Shown: positions 34,572 to 43,145 of the stretch, piece after piece
Position numbering within the stretch: position 1 is the stretch's first letter
Layout of the letters: every line of letters starts with the position of its first letter
Assembly: GCF_002159665.1 (NCBI RefSeq)
Contig: NZ_NFJC01000003.1
Coordinates: 62,001 to 126,000 of the forward strand
Length of the DNA stretch: 64,000 nt
Direction: 5' to 3'
DNA from: Desulfovibrio sp. An276
Lineage (GTDB): Bacteria; Desulfobacterota; Desulfovibrionia; Desulfovibrionales; Desulfovibrionaceae
The notes under the pieces: generated by a model
The model's database searches: none
Seen by the model: only the letters and a program-made list of their open reading frames with translations
What the model was told of the DNA's origin: nothing
Position numbers and translations under genes: made by a program

Positions 34572-35000
34572 CTACTTCTTCACAGCCAGGATAACCTGGG
34601 ATGCCTTGACTGCGGCGCTCACCTTGGAGCCCTTGGCAAGGTTCATGCGCTCTGCGCTCACCACGGTGATGGTGGAGGTGAGGGCAAGGCCGGAAGCGGT
34701 CTCGATGTCCACCTCGGTGGCCACCTGGCCGTTGCGCACGTCGGTCACAGTGCCGGTGAAGATGTTGCGGGTGGAGAAGACATAGTCGTCGGCATCGGCC
34801 AGAAGAATGACAAAGCTTGCCTTGATGAGGGCCATCACATCTCTGCCTTCGGCAATGCCCAGCTTGGCAGTGCTTTCCTTGGTGATGGTGGCAACAATCT
34901 CCTCGCCGGATGCGAGAGCGATGACGACCTCGTCGTTGATGGCACCGGGAATAACCTTGGAAACCTTGCCTTCAAAACGGTTGCGAGCGCTGGTAAGCAT
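34572..35000 (-). CDS. molybdopterin/molybdate-binding protein with two TOBE (Mop) domains
   Basis: A 142-residue molbindin. Two copies of the about 68-residue Mop/TOBE domain are visible: SARNRFEGKVSKVIPGAIND (first) and STRNIFTGTVTDVRNGQVAT (second), each ending in a KASFVILL / KASQVILAV strand. Such proteins assemble into small rings that bind and store molybdate or tungstate in the cytoplasm. It sits beside moaA and near moaC and moeA, which supports a molybdenum role. Confidence 0.9.
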   Translation of the reverse strand: MLTSARNRFEGKVSKVIPGAINDEVVIALASGEEIVATITKESTAKLGIAEGRDVMALIKASFVILLADADDYVFSTRNIFTGTVTDVRNGQVATEVDIETASGLALTSTITVVSAERMNLAKGSKVSAAVKASQVILAVKK

Positions 35001-35072
35001 GATAAAAACCTCAAAATTGTTGTATATTTTGTGAGTTTGAATTTGTGTTTGCGTGTCTGGTTCGGATCGGGA

Positions 35073-36089
35073 TCAGCCCCCGATGCTGTCCATGGTCATG
35101 GCTGCCACTGCAGCCTTGCGCCTCTGACGCAAAAGTTCCGCGCCAACAGGCTTGTTTGCAAGGGCCCCGCGTATGACCTCTGCCACGTCCTCATCGGAAA
35201 TTTTCGGATTGCGCAAAAGATCCCGCAGGGGCGTCATGGCGTCGGCAAAAAGACAGGTGCGCAAATTGCCGTCGCTTGTGATGCGCAGTCTGTTGCAACT
35301 GTCGCAAAAATGATTGGACAGGGCAGAGATAACGCCTATGCGGCCGGGATGTCCCTCCACGCTGAACATGCGGGCAGGGCCGTGATCCTTGCGTGCGTTC
35401 TCGACAGGAGTGAGATGGCCCATGGTTCCCAGTGTCTGGAGGATATCTCCTGCAGACAAAAAGCGGTCCGTTTCCCAGATGGTCTGTGCTCCCATGGGCA
35501 TGAACTCTATGAAGCGCACGTCGATGGGCCAGCGTGCAGTAGCTTCAAGAAAGGCTGGAAGCTCAAGATCCGTAACTCCCTTCATGGCTACGGCGTTGAT
35601 TTTCACGCGCATGCCCCTTGCGACAAGCTCGTCTATCACGGCAAGGACAGTGGCAAGCTTGTCGCTTCCGGTAATGCGCCGAAAGGTCTCGGGACTGAAG
35701 CTGTCCAGGGAAATGTTGACCGCATCCACTCTTGCACGAAAGAGCGTGTCCATGTGGGCCCCTAGAAGCGTCCCGTTTGTCGTAATCCGCAGATTGAGAT
35801 CCGGAAACTCTTCCCTGAGTCCCATGATGAGGGCGTCACAGTCACGCCTTGCGAAGGGCTCGCCGCCAGTGAGGCGCACCTTGTTGATGCCAAGCCCCAC
35901 AGCAATGCGCACAAGGCGGATGATTTCCTCATAACGCAAAAGCTCATTGTGATGCAGAACGGGTGTGTCTCCCAGGCCCCGGCAGTAGACGCAGTGCAGA
36001 TTACAGCGATCCGTGACCGAGAAGCGCAGGTAGCTCACCGCGCGGCTTAATGAATCGGCAAGTGGCCGTGTTTTTTCCTGAACGTTCAT
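35073..36089 (-). CDS. moaA: GTP 3',8-cyclase MoaA
   Basis: A 338-residue radical-SAM enzyme for the first step of molybdenum cofactor synthesis. The N-terminal cluster motif is CNLHCVYC, the SAM-binding motif TGGEPFAR, and the second cluster is bound by CDSCNRLRITSDGNLRTC. The C-terminus ends in the conserved Gly-Gly tail (MDSIGG) needed for catalysis. I prefer the ATG at 36089; an upstream TTG start at 36140 is possible and neither has a strong ribosome site. It works with MoaC, encoded 2 kb away on the other strand. Confidence 0.94.
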   Translation of the reverse strand: MNVQEKTRPLADSLSRAVSYLRFSVTDRCNLHCVYCRGLGDTPVLHHNELLRYEEIIRLVRIAVGLGINKVRLTGGEPFARRDCDALIMGLREEFPDLNLRITTNGTLLGAHMDTLFRARVDAVNISLDSFSPETFRRITGSDKLATVLAVIDELVARGMRVKINAVAMKGVTDLELPAFLEATARWPIDVRFIEFMPMGAQTIWETDRFLSAGDILQTLGTMGHLTPVENARKDHGPARMFSVEGHPGRIGVISALSNHFCDSCNRLRITSDGNLRTCLFADAMTPLRDLLRNPKISDEDVAEVIRGALANKPVGAELLRQRRKAAVAAMTMDSIGG

Positions 36090-36408
36090 AGCAACGGCAA
36101 GGATAGCTCTTTTCCCATTCTTGTCAAGAATCGTGACCAATTTTTTTTGAGAATACAGTGAAGATTATAAAATAAACCATTAAAATATATAGTTAATTTA
36201 TTTGTCACTTTTTTGATAAAAATCGTGTCCCAATCTTCAAAAATGATGGTCATTGAGATTATTCCCCAATCAGGATGGTGTGCCGTACCTGTGTCACGAG
36301 GCATAGTCTTGCGCATGTTCGATTCTGCCCATTTGCCTTGCCCCTTTGCTCCGCTGTTATCTTTCCTTGCCATCCTCCCCCATGTCTGCCATAGTACCCC
36401 AATATCAC

Positions 36409-36480
36409 GCCCTTGTGACAACCATCTGTGACGCTCCCCCGGGCAAGGGAAATTTTCTCGCGCATGGTTGTCACAAGGGC
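36409..36480. repeat. 17-bp perfect inverted repeat upstream of the NhaC-type antiporter
   Basis: GCCCTTGTGACAACCAT (36409-36425) and its exact complement (36464-36480) flank 38 bases. The right arm ends about 9 bases before the ribosome site of the antiporter gene. In RNA this would be a long stem in the 5' leader; in DNA the TTGTGACAA part resembles Crp-type half-sites. The rest of 36090-36503 is AT-rich and carries no gene I can see. Confidence 0.6.
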
Positions 36481-36503
36481 ATCACAAAGGAAGGGTTTAC
36501 TTT

Positions 36504-38051
36504 ATGGAAGCGTACAATGCCGGATGGCTCTCCATTCTTCCCCCGGTCATAGCCATTGTCCTGGCACTGGTCACCAAGGAAGTCTTTTTTTCGCTCATGC
36601 TTGGTGTCCTGAGCGGCACCTTCATCTACGCTGTTGGCACAGGTGCCGAAAACGTTGTCATGAGCACGGTCGAGGTCGCCTTCGAGACCATGACGAAAAA
36701 GGTCGACTTCAATATCATCATCTTCTGCTCGCTGTTGGGCGCCCTTGTCTACGTGGTTTTCCTGGCAGGAGGATCGCGAGCCTATGGGCGATGGGCCAGC
36801 AAACGCATCAAGACCAAGCGGGCAGCACTCCTCTCCACCTCCGGTCTTGGCATCACCATCTTTATTGATGACTACTTCAACTGCCTGACCATCGGCACGG
36901 TCATGACCCCCGTGACGGATACCCTGAAGGTGTCCCGCGCAAAGCTCGCCTATATTATTGATGCGACCGCTGCGCCCGTGTGCATCATTGCCCCTGTCTC
37001 AAGCTGGGCAGCTGCAGTGGGCAGCTCCCTTGCTTCCACAGGCGCCTTCGAGAGCGATTTCGCTGCCTTTGTCTCGACCATTCCCTACAACTTCTACGCC
37101 CTGCTCTCCATCATCATGGTGTTTGCAGTCTGCTGTCTCAACATAGACTTTGGCCCCATGGCGAGGTCCGAGGCCAGGGCCGAACAGGGTAATCTCGGCA
37201 ATGTGGGAAATTCTGCCCAAGCCGAGGCTGAAGTCTCCCAGAAGGGCACCATAGCCGAAATGGTTGTACCCATTGTCTCCCTGGTCATCTTCGCCTGTCT
37301 TGGCTTCCTCTACAACGGCGGCTACTGGGGCGATGATCCCAAGTACCACACCATAGCCGCAGCCCTTGGCAACTGCACAGCCTCCAAGGGCCTTGTGTGG
37401 GCAAGCTTTGGCGCCCTGACTGTCGCCTTCATCCAGTTTGTGCCGAGAGGCCTTGTCTCCATGAAGGCCTTCCTGGACGGCTGCATCGAGGGCATGAAGG
37501 CCATGCTGCCCGCAAACGTCATCCTGGTTCTTGCCTGGACCATCAGTGGTGTCTGCCGTGACCTTCTCTCCACCCCTGTGTTTGTGGAGCAGGCAGTCAC
37601 TGGCGGTGGCCTTTCCGCAGGATTCCTCCCTGCCATTGTCTTCCTGGTGGCTGCCTTCCTGAGCTTCTCCACAGGCACTGCCTGGGGCACCTTCGGTATC
37701 CTCATTCCCATTGTGGTGCCTGTCGCCCAGGCCCTGGATCCCCAGCTTTTGGTCGTGACCCTGTCCGCCACCCTGGCAGGCTCCGTCTTTGGCGACCACA
37801 GCTCCCCCATTTCCGACACCACCATTCTTTCCAGCGCCGGTGCTGGCTGCGATCACATCGAGCACGTCTCGACGCAGCTGCCCTACGCCCTGGTCGTGGC
37901 AATCAGCTGCTTTGTGGGCTACGGCGTAGCCGGTCTCACCCAGGGAAGCCTCTTGCCCAGTTTCCTGGCAGCCCTTGTCACCCTGGCCGTGGCAGTCTTT
38001 GTCCTGCACAAGATTAGCGTGAACCGCATGCGCACAGCAGCCAACGGCTAA
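36504..38051 (+). CDS. NhaC-family Na+/H+ antiporter
   Basis: A 515-residue polytopic inner-membrane protein with about 11-12 spans. NhaC features include TIFIDDYFNCLTIG near residue 115, VCIIAPVSSWAAAVGS and the late FSTGTAWGTFGILIPI and VFGDHSSPISDTTILSS motifs with charged residues inside the membrane. It would exchange sodium for protons, or an organic ion, to maintain pH and sodium balance. AAGGAAGG precedes the ATG at 36504. It separates moaA and moaC and is probably unrelated to molybdenum. A 17-base inverted repeat directly upstream suggests regulation of its leader. Confidence 0.88.
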   Translation: MEAYNAGWLSILPPVIAIVLALVTKEVFFSLMLGVLSGTFIYAVGTGAENVVMSTVEVAFETMTKKVDFNIIIFCSLLGALVYVVFLAGGSRAYGRWASKRIKTKRAALLSTSGLGITIFIDDYFNCLTIGTVMTPVTDTLKVSRAKLAYIIDATAAPVCIIAPVSSWAAAVGSSLASTGAFESDFAAFVSTIPYNFYALLSIIMVFAVCCLNIDFGPMARSEARAEQGNLGNVGNSAQAEAEVSQKGTIAEMVVPIVSLVIFACLGFLYNGGYWGDDPKYHTIAAALGNCTASKGLVWASFGALTVAFIQFVPRGLVSMKAFLDGCIEGMKAMLPANVILVLAWTISGVCRDLLSTPVFVEQAVTGGGLSAGFLPAIVFLVAAFLSFSTGTAWGTFGILIPIVVPVAQALDPQLLVVTLSATLAGSVFGDHSSPISDTTILSSAGAGCDHIEHVSTQLPYALVVAISCFVGYGVAGLTQGSLLPSFLAALVTLAVAVFVLHKISVNRMRTAANG

Positions 38052-38298
38052 TCCGCATCCCGCAAGTGCCCTTGGGCCTTCGCGCTGGGGCAATATCTGC
38101 AATCCATCCGGGACCTTCCTCAGTTCATCTGGGGAAGGGCCTTTTTGTCTGGACTTGGGGACAATGTCAGGGGTATTCCTTTCTGTGCGGAACACGGAAG
38201 TTTATTTTCCGGAAGCGAACGCAAAGCAGTGTTCCCGCATCCGGACGTTCCCGGACTGCCGAACAATTCAGCTACATACAGCATACGGAGTTCTATCA

Positions 38299-38823
38299 AT
38301 GGACAACACCCTGAACAGCACACAGGAGAGTGTTCGCGACACGCACTTTTCCCACATGGACGAGAGCGGCAATGTGCAGATGGTGGACGTAGGCGCCAAG
38401 GCCAGCACCGAGCGCAAGGCCATTGCCGAGGCCATAGTCTGCCTCAACGAGCACACCATGGCACTTTTGCGCAAAAGTGCCCTTCCCAAGGGCGATGTAC
38501 TCACCTGTGCCAAGATTGCCGGCATCATGGCTGCCAAGAAGACTTCCGACGTCATCCCCATGTGCCATCCGCTCTCCCTCTCTTATGCGGACATTCGCTT
38601 TCACATTGAGGGTCTGAACATACAGATCGAGTGCGAGACCAGAACCACAGGCCCGACAGGCGTGGAAATGGAGGCCATTGTGGGAGTGCAGGCTGCGGCT
38701 GCCACCATCTACGACATGTGCAAGGCTGTCCAGCGCGACATCGTGATTCGCAGGGTGCGCCTTTTGCGCAAGGAAGGCGGAAGATCCGGTATCTTCACGG
38801 CACCTGATCTTCCTCTCGACTAG
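38299..38823 (+). CDS. moaC: cyclic pyranopterin monophosphate synthase MoaC
   Basis: A 174-residue enzyme acting after MoaA to form the pyranopterin ring. Signatures are the FSHMDESGNVQMVDVGAK start, AAKKTSDVIPMCHPL with catalytic His, and TGVEMEAIVGVQAAAATIYDM, KAVQRDI. Length fits the family. ACGGAG precedes the ATG at 38299. It is followed after about 70 bases by a methyltransferase and then moeA. Confidence 0.95.
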   Translation: MDNTLNSTQESVRDTHFSHMDESGNVQMVDVGAKASTERKAIAEAIVCLNEHTMALLRKSALPKGDVLTCAKIAGIMAAKKTSDVIPMCHPLSLSYADIRFHIEGLNIQIECETRTTGPTGVEMEAIVGVQAAAATIYDMCKAVQRDIVIRRVRLLRKEGGRSGIFTAPDLPLD

Positions 38824-38892
38824 CCAGGCCCTTTCCCTTTCTTCTTACCCTGGGCCGTACCCCATACTGGATTGGGCAAAAGGAGATATTCC

Positions 38893-39588
38893 ATGTTTGT
38901 CTGGAGTGAACAGTCGCGCGCCTGGTATATAGACGCTGCGAGATCTTCTTCCTACCACAGGGAACAGGCAGCGCTTTGCGCATCCTTTCTGCACGGTCCC
39001 ACCACTGTTGCCGAATTTGGCTGCGGGCCAGGTTTTCTTTCCATGGAGCTGGCAAAGCTTGGCTTTGCCACGACAGGCCTTGACACGGACGCCGGCTGCA
39101 TGGACTTTGCGCGCAGGGAATCCGCCCAAAGGCATCTCGCAAACATCGTCTTTGAGGAGCGCGACGCCCTGGCTCTTGACGCAGACGCTTCCTGGGACTG
39201 TGTTGTCTGCTGCCACTTCGGGGATCTCGCTACGGATCTGGAGACGCTCCTCTCCCATACAAGGAACATCCTGCTTGCCTTTGTGCGTCGCCCGGAAGAA
39301 GAGCCCCTTGTTCCCGGACGGGAAAAGCGCAGCAAGCAGGACGCATCCTCAGTGACAGAGAGTCTTCGACAACGCGGGGCAGGTTTTGTTCGCACGGACT
39401 GCGACTTCGAGTTCGGCCAGCCCTTCGCAAGCTCGGGCGAAGCAAGGAACTTTGTGCGACACTATACGAAGAACGCCTTGTCCGACTCCGAAGCAGAAGC
39501 CTTTCTTGCGCCGCGCCTTGTCCAGACACCCTCAGGCTTCTATCTGCCCCACAAAAAAAGGCTCGCCCTCTTTGCCATCAAACCCTGA
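38893..39588 (+). CDS. SAM-dependent methyltransferase (class I)
   Basis: A 231-residue protein with the Rossmann methyltransferase core: motif I VAEFGCGPGFLSMELAK near residue 45, acidic motif II GLDTDAGC, and ERDALALDADASWDCVVCC. AGGAGA precedes the ATG at 38893. Its position between moaC and moeA suggests a link to molybdenum cofactor or cosubstrate metabolism, as seen for several unnamed methyltransferases in sulfate reducers, but the substrate is unknown. Confidence 0.78.
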   Translation: MFVWSEQSRAWYIDAARSSSYHREQAALCASFLHGPTTVAEFGCGPGFLSMELAKLGFATTGLDTDAGCMDFARRESAQRHLANIVFEERDALALDADASWDCVVCCHFGDLATDLETLLSHTRNILLAFVRRPEEEPLVPGREKRSKQDASSVTESLRQRGAGFVRTDCDFEFGQPFASSGEARNFVRHYTKNALSDSEAEAFLAPRLVQTPSGFYLPHKKRLALFAIKP

Positions 39589-39825
39589 TTCCGGTTATGA
39601 GCAAGACCGTGCCTTTCCTTGGATCTGGCCTCTTTCCCGGCTTTTTCCGGCAATTGACAAGGTCTGATGCTTGGCGCAAAAAAGGACAACGTACCTTCTG
39701 TTCTTTCCCGATGCGTGCGCTTTTCGTGACCTGTCGGTCTCGCGACAAACGCTCGAGCCCCTCGGAAAGATATCCCTGTCGTTTCCAGACACCCGATACG
39801 CAATGCCCACAACCGAGGCTCATCT

Positions 39826-41064
39826 ATGACTACGCCCTACGTTGCCCACTCTCTCATTGAGGCCATGAGTGTCATAGACACTCTGCCCATCTCCATGCCG
39901 GCAGTGCACACCTTTCCCCTCACGCGCGTCATGGGCAGGGTGCTGGCCCAGAACTTCTACGCGCCTTTTGCTGTTCCGGGCTTTGTCCGCTCCCGCCTTG
40001 ACGGTTTTGCTGTCCGTGTAGAGGATCTGCAGGCAGCCACTCCGGACGCCCCGGTTGGCCTCAGGGTCATAGCCACTGCCCCTGCCGGCACTTGGCCGGT
40101 TCCTCCCGTGCACTCGGGCGAGTGTGTACGCATCATGACAGGAGCCCCCATGCCGGAAGGCGCCTCTGCGGTTGTGGGCTTTGAGGACGCGAAGGTCGAC
40201 GCGGACATGACGCTCTTCTCCTCCCCTGTGCAGGAAGGGTATGGCGTAGGGCAGGCCAACATCACAGCCGAGGAAGGGGAACTTCTGGCAGGACGCGGAG
40301 CCAGGGTGGACGCGGTTCTTTGTGGACGCCTGGCAAGCATAGGCACCATCAATGTTCCCGTCTTTTCTCGTCCTCGAGTGGCTGTCTTAAGCACTGGCAG
40401 CGAGCTTCTCATAAGCGGCATGCCACCGAGCCCCGGAAAAATCTACAATTCCGGACAGAGCATTCTCTGCTCCCTGCTCTACTCGGCTGGAGCCATTCCC
40501 CTGCCCTGCGGCATAGCCAGGGACGATGTGAACGCCATTGCCGAGACCATGGTTCTGGCCCTGCGCGACAACACCATGCTTGTCACCACAGGCGGTGTTG
40601 GCCATGGGGACTACGACTGCATACGCCCCGCCATGGAAAAGGCGGGAGCGCAGGTTCTCCTTGGCGGAGGCGAATTCAAGCCCGGCGGAACCTTTGCGCT
40701 GGCAAGCCTCAATGGCAAATACATCCTTTCCCTGTCCGGTTCCCCGGGATCCGCGCTCATCATCATGCATCTTCTGGGCCTGCCCCTGGTCAGACGCCTG
40801 ACCTTCGACAGCAACTGGCAGGTCAGGGAAGTGGAGGTCATCCTGGCTACCCTTCCAAAGAAAAAACCACAGGGTCTGCTTACTGGTCACCTTTCCCTTG
40901 AGGGAGGCAAGGCCCTCTTCCGTCCCATGGCCATGGGCGAGCTGGAGCGCAGACCCATGGATCTGGTCATCCCCCTTTCCGGATACGAGGATCTCGAGAC
41001 CATATGGGCAGAACAGCGTCCCATGCCGGCCTTCTACTGCCCCGTGTCCAATGTGCAGGCCTAA
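39826..41064 (+). CDS. moeA: molybdopterin molybdenumtransferase MoeA
   Basis: A 412-residue enzyme that inserts molybdate into adenylated molybdopterin. Visible family segments are MGRVLAQNFYAPFAVPGF and SRLDGFAV at the N-terminus, MTGAPMPEGASAVV, the VAVLSTGSEL and TTGGVGHGDYDCI motifs of the MogA-like domain, and a C-terminal beta domain. GAGG precedes the ATG. It completes the moaC-methyltransferase-moeA series on the plus strand. Confidence 0.93.
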   Translation: MTTPYVAHSLIEAMSVIDTLPISMPAVHTFPLTRVMGRVLAQNFYAPFAVPGFVRSRLDGFAVRVEDLQAATPDAPVGLRVIATAPAGTWPVPPVHSGECVRIMTGAPMPEGASAVVGFEDAKVDADMTLFSSPVQEGYGVGQANITAEEGELLAGRGARVDAVLCGRLASIGTINVPVFSRPRVAVLSTGSELLISGMPPSPGKIYNSGQSILCSLLYSAGAIPLPCGIARDDVNAIAETMVLALRDNTMLVTTGGVGHGDYDCIRPAMEKAGAQVLLGGGEFKPGGTFALASLNGKYILSLSGSPGSALIIMHLLGLPLVRRLTFDSNWQVREVEVILATLPKKKPQGLLTGHLSLEGGKALFRPMAMGELERRPMDLVIPLSGYEDLETIWAEQRPMPAFYCPVSNVQA

Positions 41065-41617
41065 GACGCTTCCCCAATACCCGGATTTCCGGAAATCCTC
41101 GTCTGCAGAGATCAGATTTGGGTGCGGTCTCTCTCGCAAGAGGCAAGGCTCCTCACATAACCCTGCGCCAATGGAACGAGTAACACGTCCCTCATGCCGG
41201 ACGTGAATTCCTGCAATGCATCCGCTGTGCTCCTGCAGGATTGCTCAAGATCAAGAGCTTGGACTGTTGTCGAGAGCATATGGTCTGCGCGCAAACGGAA
41301 TGCACTCCCAAGACTGAAAGCTCTGCTCTACAGCATGGGGACATCGGCAACTTTCTGCTCATCCCGCGTGCTCGCCTTGGGAGTAGTCTTGCTCAAGATT
41401 TTCAACCTTGCGGTTGGAGAGACTGCTCCCTCACTGTACGCGTGAAAACGCCTGCGCCATTGACTGTGGCCACAAGGCAAAATGCCGAAAGCCTCTTGAG
41501 CGCAAGGCTCCCAAGGCATGACTTTTGCTACGCCCTCTCATATGGCGAATTGGACAGACAGCTGCTGACCAATTCAGATCGTCTCACGCCATCTTTCTCT
41601 TGGACGCCAAATACGGC
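41065..41617. other. gene-free stretch
   Basis: No convincing coding frame is visible on either strand. Short open frames read as low-complexity Ser/Arg/Cys-rich text without a ribosome site. The region may be a decayed gene, but I recognise no remnant. Confidence 0.4.
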
Positions 41618-41654
41618 AAATCCTCCCCTCGGGCATATCCCAAGGGGAGGATTT
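41618..41654. terminator. hairpin downstream of the amino-acid binding protein gene
   Basis: AAATCCTCCCCT and AGGGGAGGATTT form a perfect 12-base stem with a 13-base loop. No long T-run follows, but its place 41 bases after the minus-strand stop suits transcript end or protection. Confidence 0.65.
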
Positions 41655-41694
41655 GTGTATTCAGGCAGCCTGAAAAGCTACTGTCTGCTGTTTA

Positions 41695-42444
41695 TTAGTC
41701 GCCCATCCACTTCTTGACGAGCTCATCGTACTTGCCATTGGCCTTCACCTTGGCAAGACCCTCGTTCAGAATCTTCACGATGTCGGGATCCTTCTTGTTG
41801 AGGCAGAAGGCAAGCTGTTCCACTTCCTTGGTGCTGTAGGCCACGTGGAAGAGGTTTTCAAACCCCTTCTTCTTGTTGGCGTAGTAGGCAGCCACGTTGC
41901 TGTCGCAAATGACGGCGTCGATGCGGTCATTGCGCAGATCTTCCATGGCGAGACCCACATCCTCGTACTCCTTGATCTTTGCGCCAACCTTGGCCTTGTC
42001 GATAACAAAGATACCGGTGGTGCCAATCTGGCCGCCAACCTTCTTGCCCTTCAGATCAGCGAGGGAGGAGATTTTCTTGCCCCTGGGCATAACTACGGAC
42101 TGGGTCACCTCATACATGGGCTCGGAGAAGATGTAGACCTTTTTCCTGTCCTCGGTGATGGTCACGGAAGAGGACACAACCTCGTACTTTCCAGCTGCAA
42201 CGCCGGCAAAGATGCCGTCCCAGGCAATGTTCTGGATGTTGAACTTGATACCGGGAAGAACCTTTTCCATTTCGCGAAGCAGGTCAACGGAGAAGCCCGT
42301 GGGCTGTTTGTTGTCGTCCAGAAATTCCATGGGCGGCCACATGCAGTCGCTGGCAACGGAAATGACCCTAGTCTGCTGAGCCTGGGCCTGACCAAGGCCA
42401 AGAACCAGCACAAGACAGGTGAGAAGAAGGATTTTACGAAGCAT
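41695..42444 (-). CDS. amino-acid ABC transporter substrate-binding protein
   Basis: A 249-residue periplasmic binding protein of the PF00497 type. A Sec signal ends near AQAQ (residue 22). The mature part begins VISVASDCMWPPMEFLDD and has GFSVDLLREM, VVSSSVTITEDRKKVYIFSEPM, the LKGKKVGGQIGTTG and RIDAVICDSNVAAYY strands typical of polar amino-acid binders. AGGAG precedes the ATG at 42444. The Asp-Cys-Met-Trp entry of the ligand site is unlike plain glutamine binders, so ligand identity is open. No permease or ATPase gene is next to it. Its upstream region holds the duplicated AT-rich repeats. Confidence 0.88.
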   Translation of the reverse strand: MLRKILLLTCLVLVLGLGQAQAQQTRVISVASDCMWPPMEFLDDNKQPTGFSVDLLREMEKVLPGIKFNIQNIAWDGIFAGVAAGKYEVVSSSVTITEDRKKVYIFSEPMYEVTQSVVMPRGKKISSLADLKGKKVGGQIGTTGIFVIDKAKVGAKIKEYEDVGLAMEDLRNDRIDAVICDSNVAAYYANKKKGFENLFHVAYSTKEVEQLAFCLNKKDPDIVKILNEGLAKVKANGKYDELVKKWMGD

Positions 42445-42627
42445 TTCGCAAGCTCCTGTTGTAAAATTGTCACAGGGAAAAGCACGTCCTTGCCGGACAT
42501 GCCCTCCGGGGCTTTTGCCGCAAAACCCGAAAAGAGCCGTTGGCCTTCCCAAAAACACGCGACGCTGGCTGTATGCCCCCAAAAGGCACAGATTCCCGGA
42601 GCTTCAGACGTCCTCACTTGTACAGAA

Positions 42628-42806
42628 CTGCAGCCGCAAAAACAAGGATCTGTTCTGATGACCCATATTGCTACCACAGCCGTTTGCCCCCGATTCGACT
42701 AAATTTTGCAGATTATTCGACTAAATTTTTCGACATTAACATATTGATTTTATGTTATTTTTATCTTTTTAAACGACTAAATCTGCAAATTATTCGACTA
42801 ATTTCG
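42628..42806. repeat. AT-rich repeat module, copy A
   Basis: It begins with GCAGCCGCAAAAACAAGGA and, after 64 bases, GATTCGACTAAATTTTGC. The core (42695-42806) is bounded by two related 30-base motifs of the type CGACTAAAT-TGCAAATTATTCGACTAA, with an AT-rich middle (TATTGATTTTATGT). It lies upstream of the amino-acid-binding-protein gene. A second copy follows about 310 bases later. Confidence 0.75.
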
Positions 42807-42930
42807 ACCATGTGCGCTACTCCTCGTGTTAGAGGTGCATTGGCCTAAAGTTCTCCCGCATGGCGACCCTTCTCCATCTTTCTTCCCAATAACAGTACTT
42901 TCAAATAGTTAAGCTTCTTATCCAGAAAAA

Positions 42931-43119
42931 CAGCAGCCGCAAAAAACAAGGAGCTCTATCGAAACCGAAACAGTACTCTGCCGTACGCAGTCTGATTCGA
43001 CTAACTATTTGACTAAATTTTGCAAATTATTCGACTAAATTTTTTAGACTCAATATACTGATTTTATGTAATTTTCACCTTTTTAAACGACTAAATTTGC
43101 AAATTATTCGACTAATTTG
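42931..43119. repeat. AT-rich repeat module, copy B
   Basis: Near-copy of the module at 42628-42806: the same GCAGCCGCAAAAAACAAGGA start, GATTCGACTAA after 63 bases and the same bounded core (43009-43119) with roughly one mismatch per ten bases. Copy B has an extra CTATTTGACTAA. It ends 27 bases before the stop of the minus-strand AlbA-domain gene. The 124 bases between the copies hold no gene. Confidence 0.75.
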
Positions 43120-43145
43120 TAGCAACGCCGCCCTATTCTGCGTCG

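Noticed and set aside
41194-41717. Open frames after moeA
   Set aside because: No ribosome site, no family, and composition unlike genes; region reported as gene-free.
42695-43119. CRISPR array
   Set aside because: The repeated units are two long modules with inner motifs, not regular short repeats with unique spacers, and no cas genes are near.
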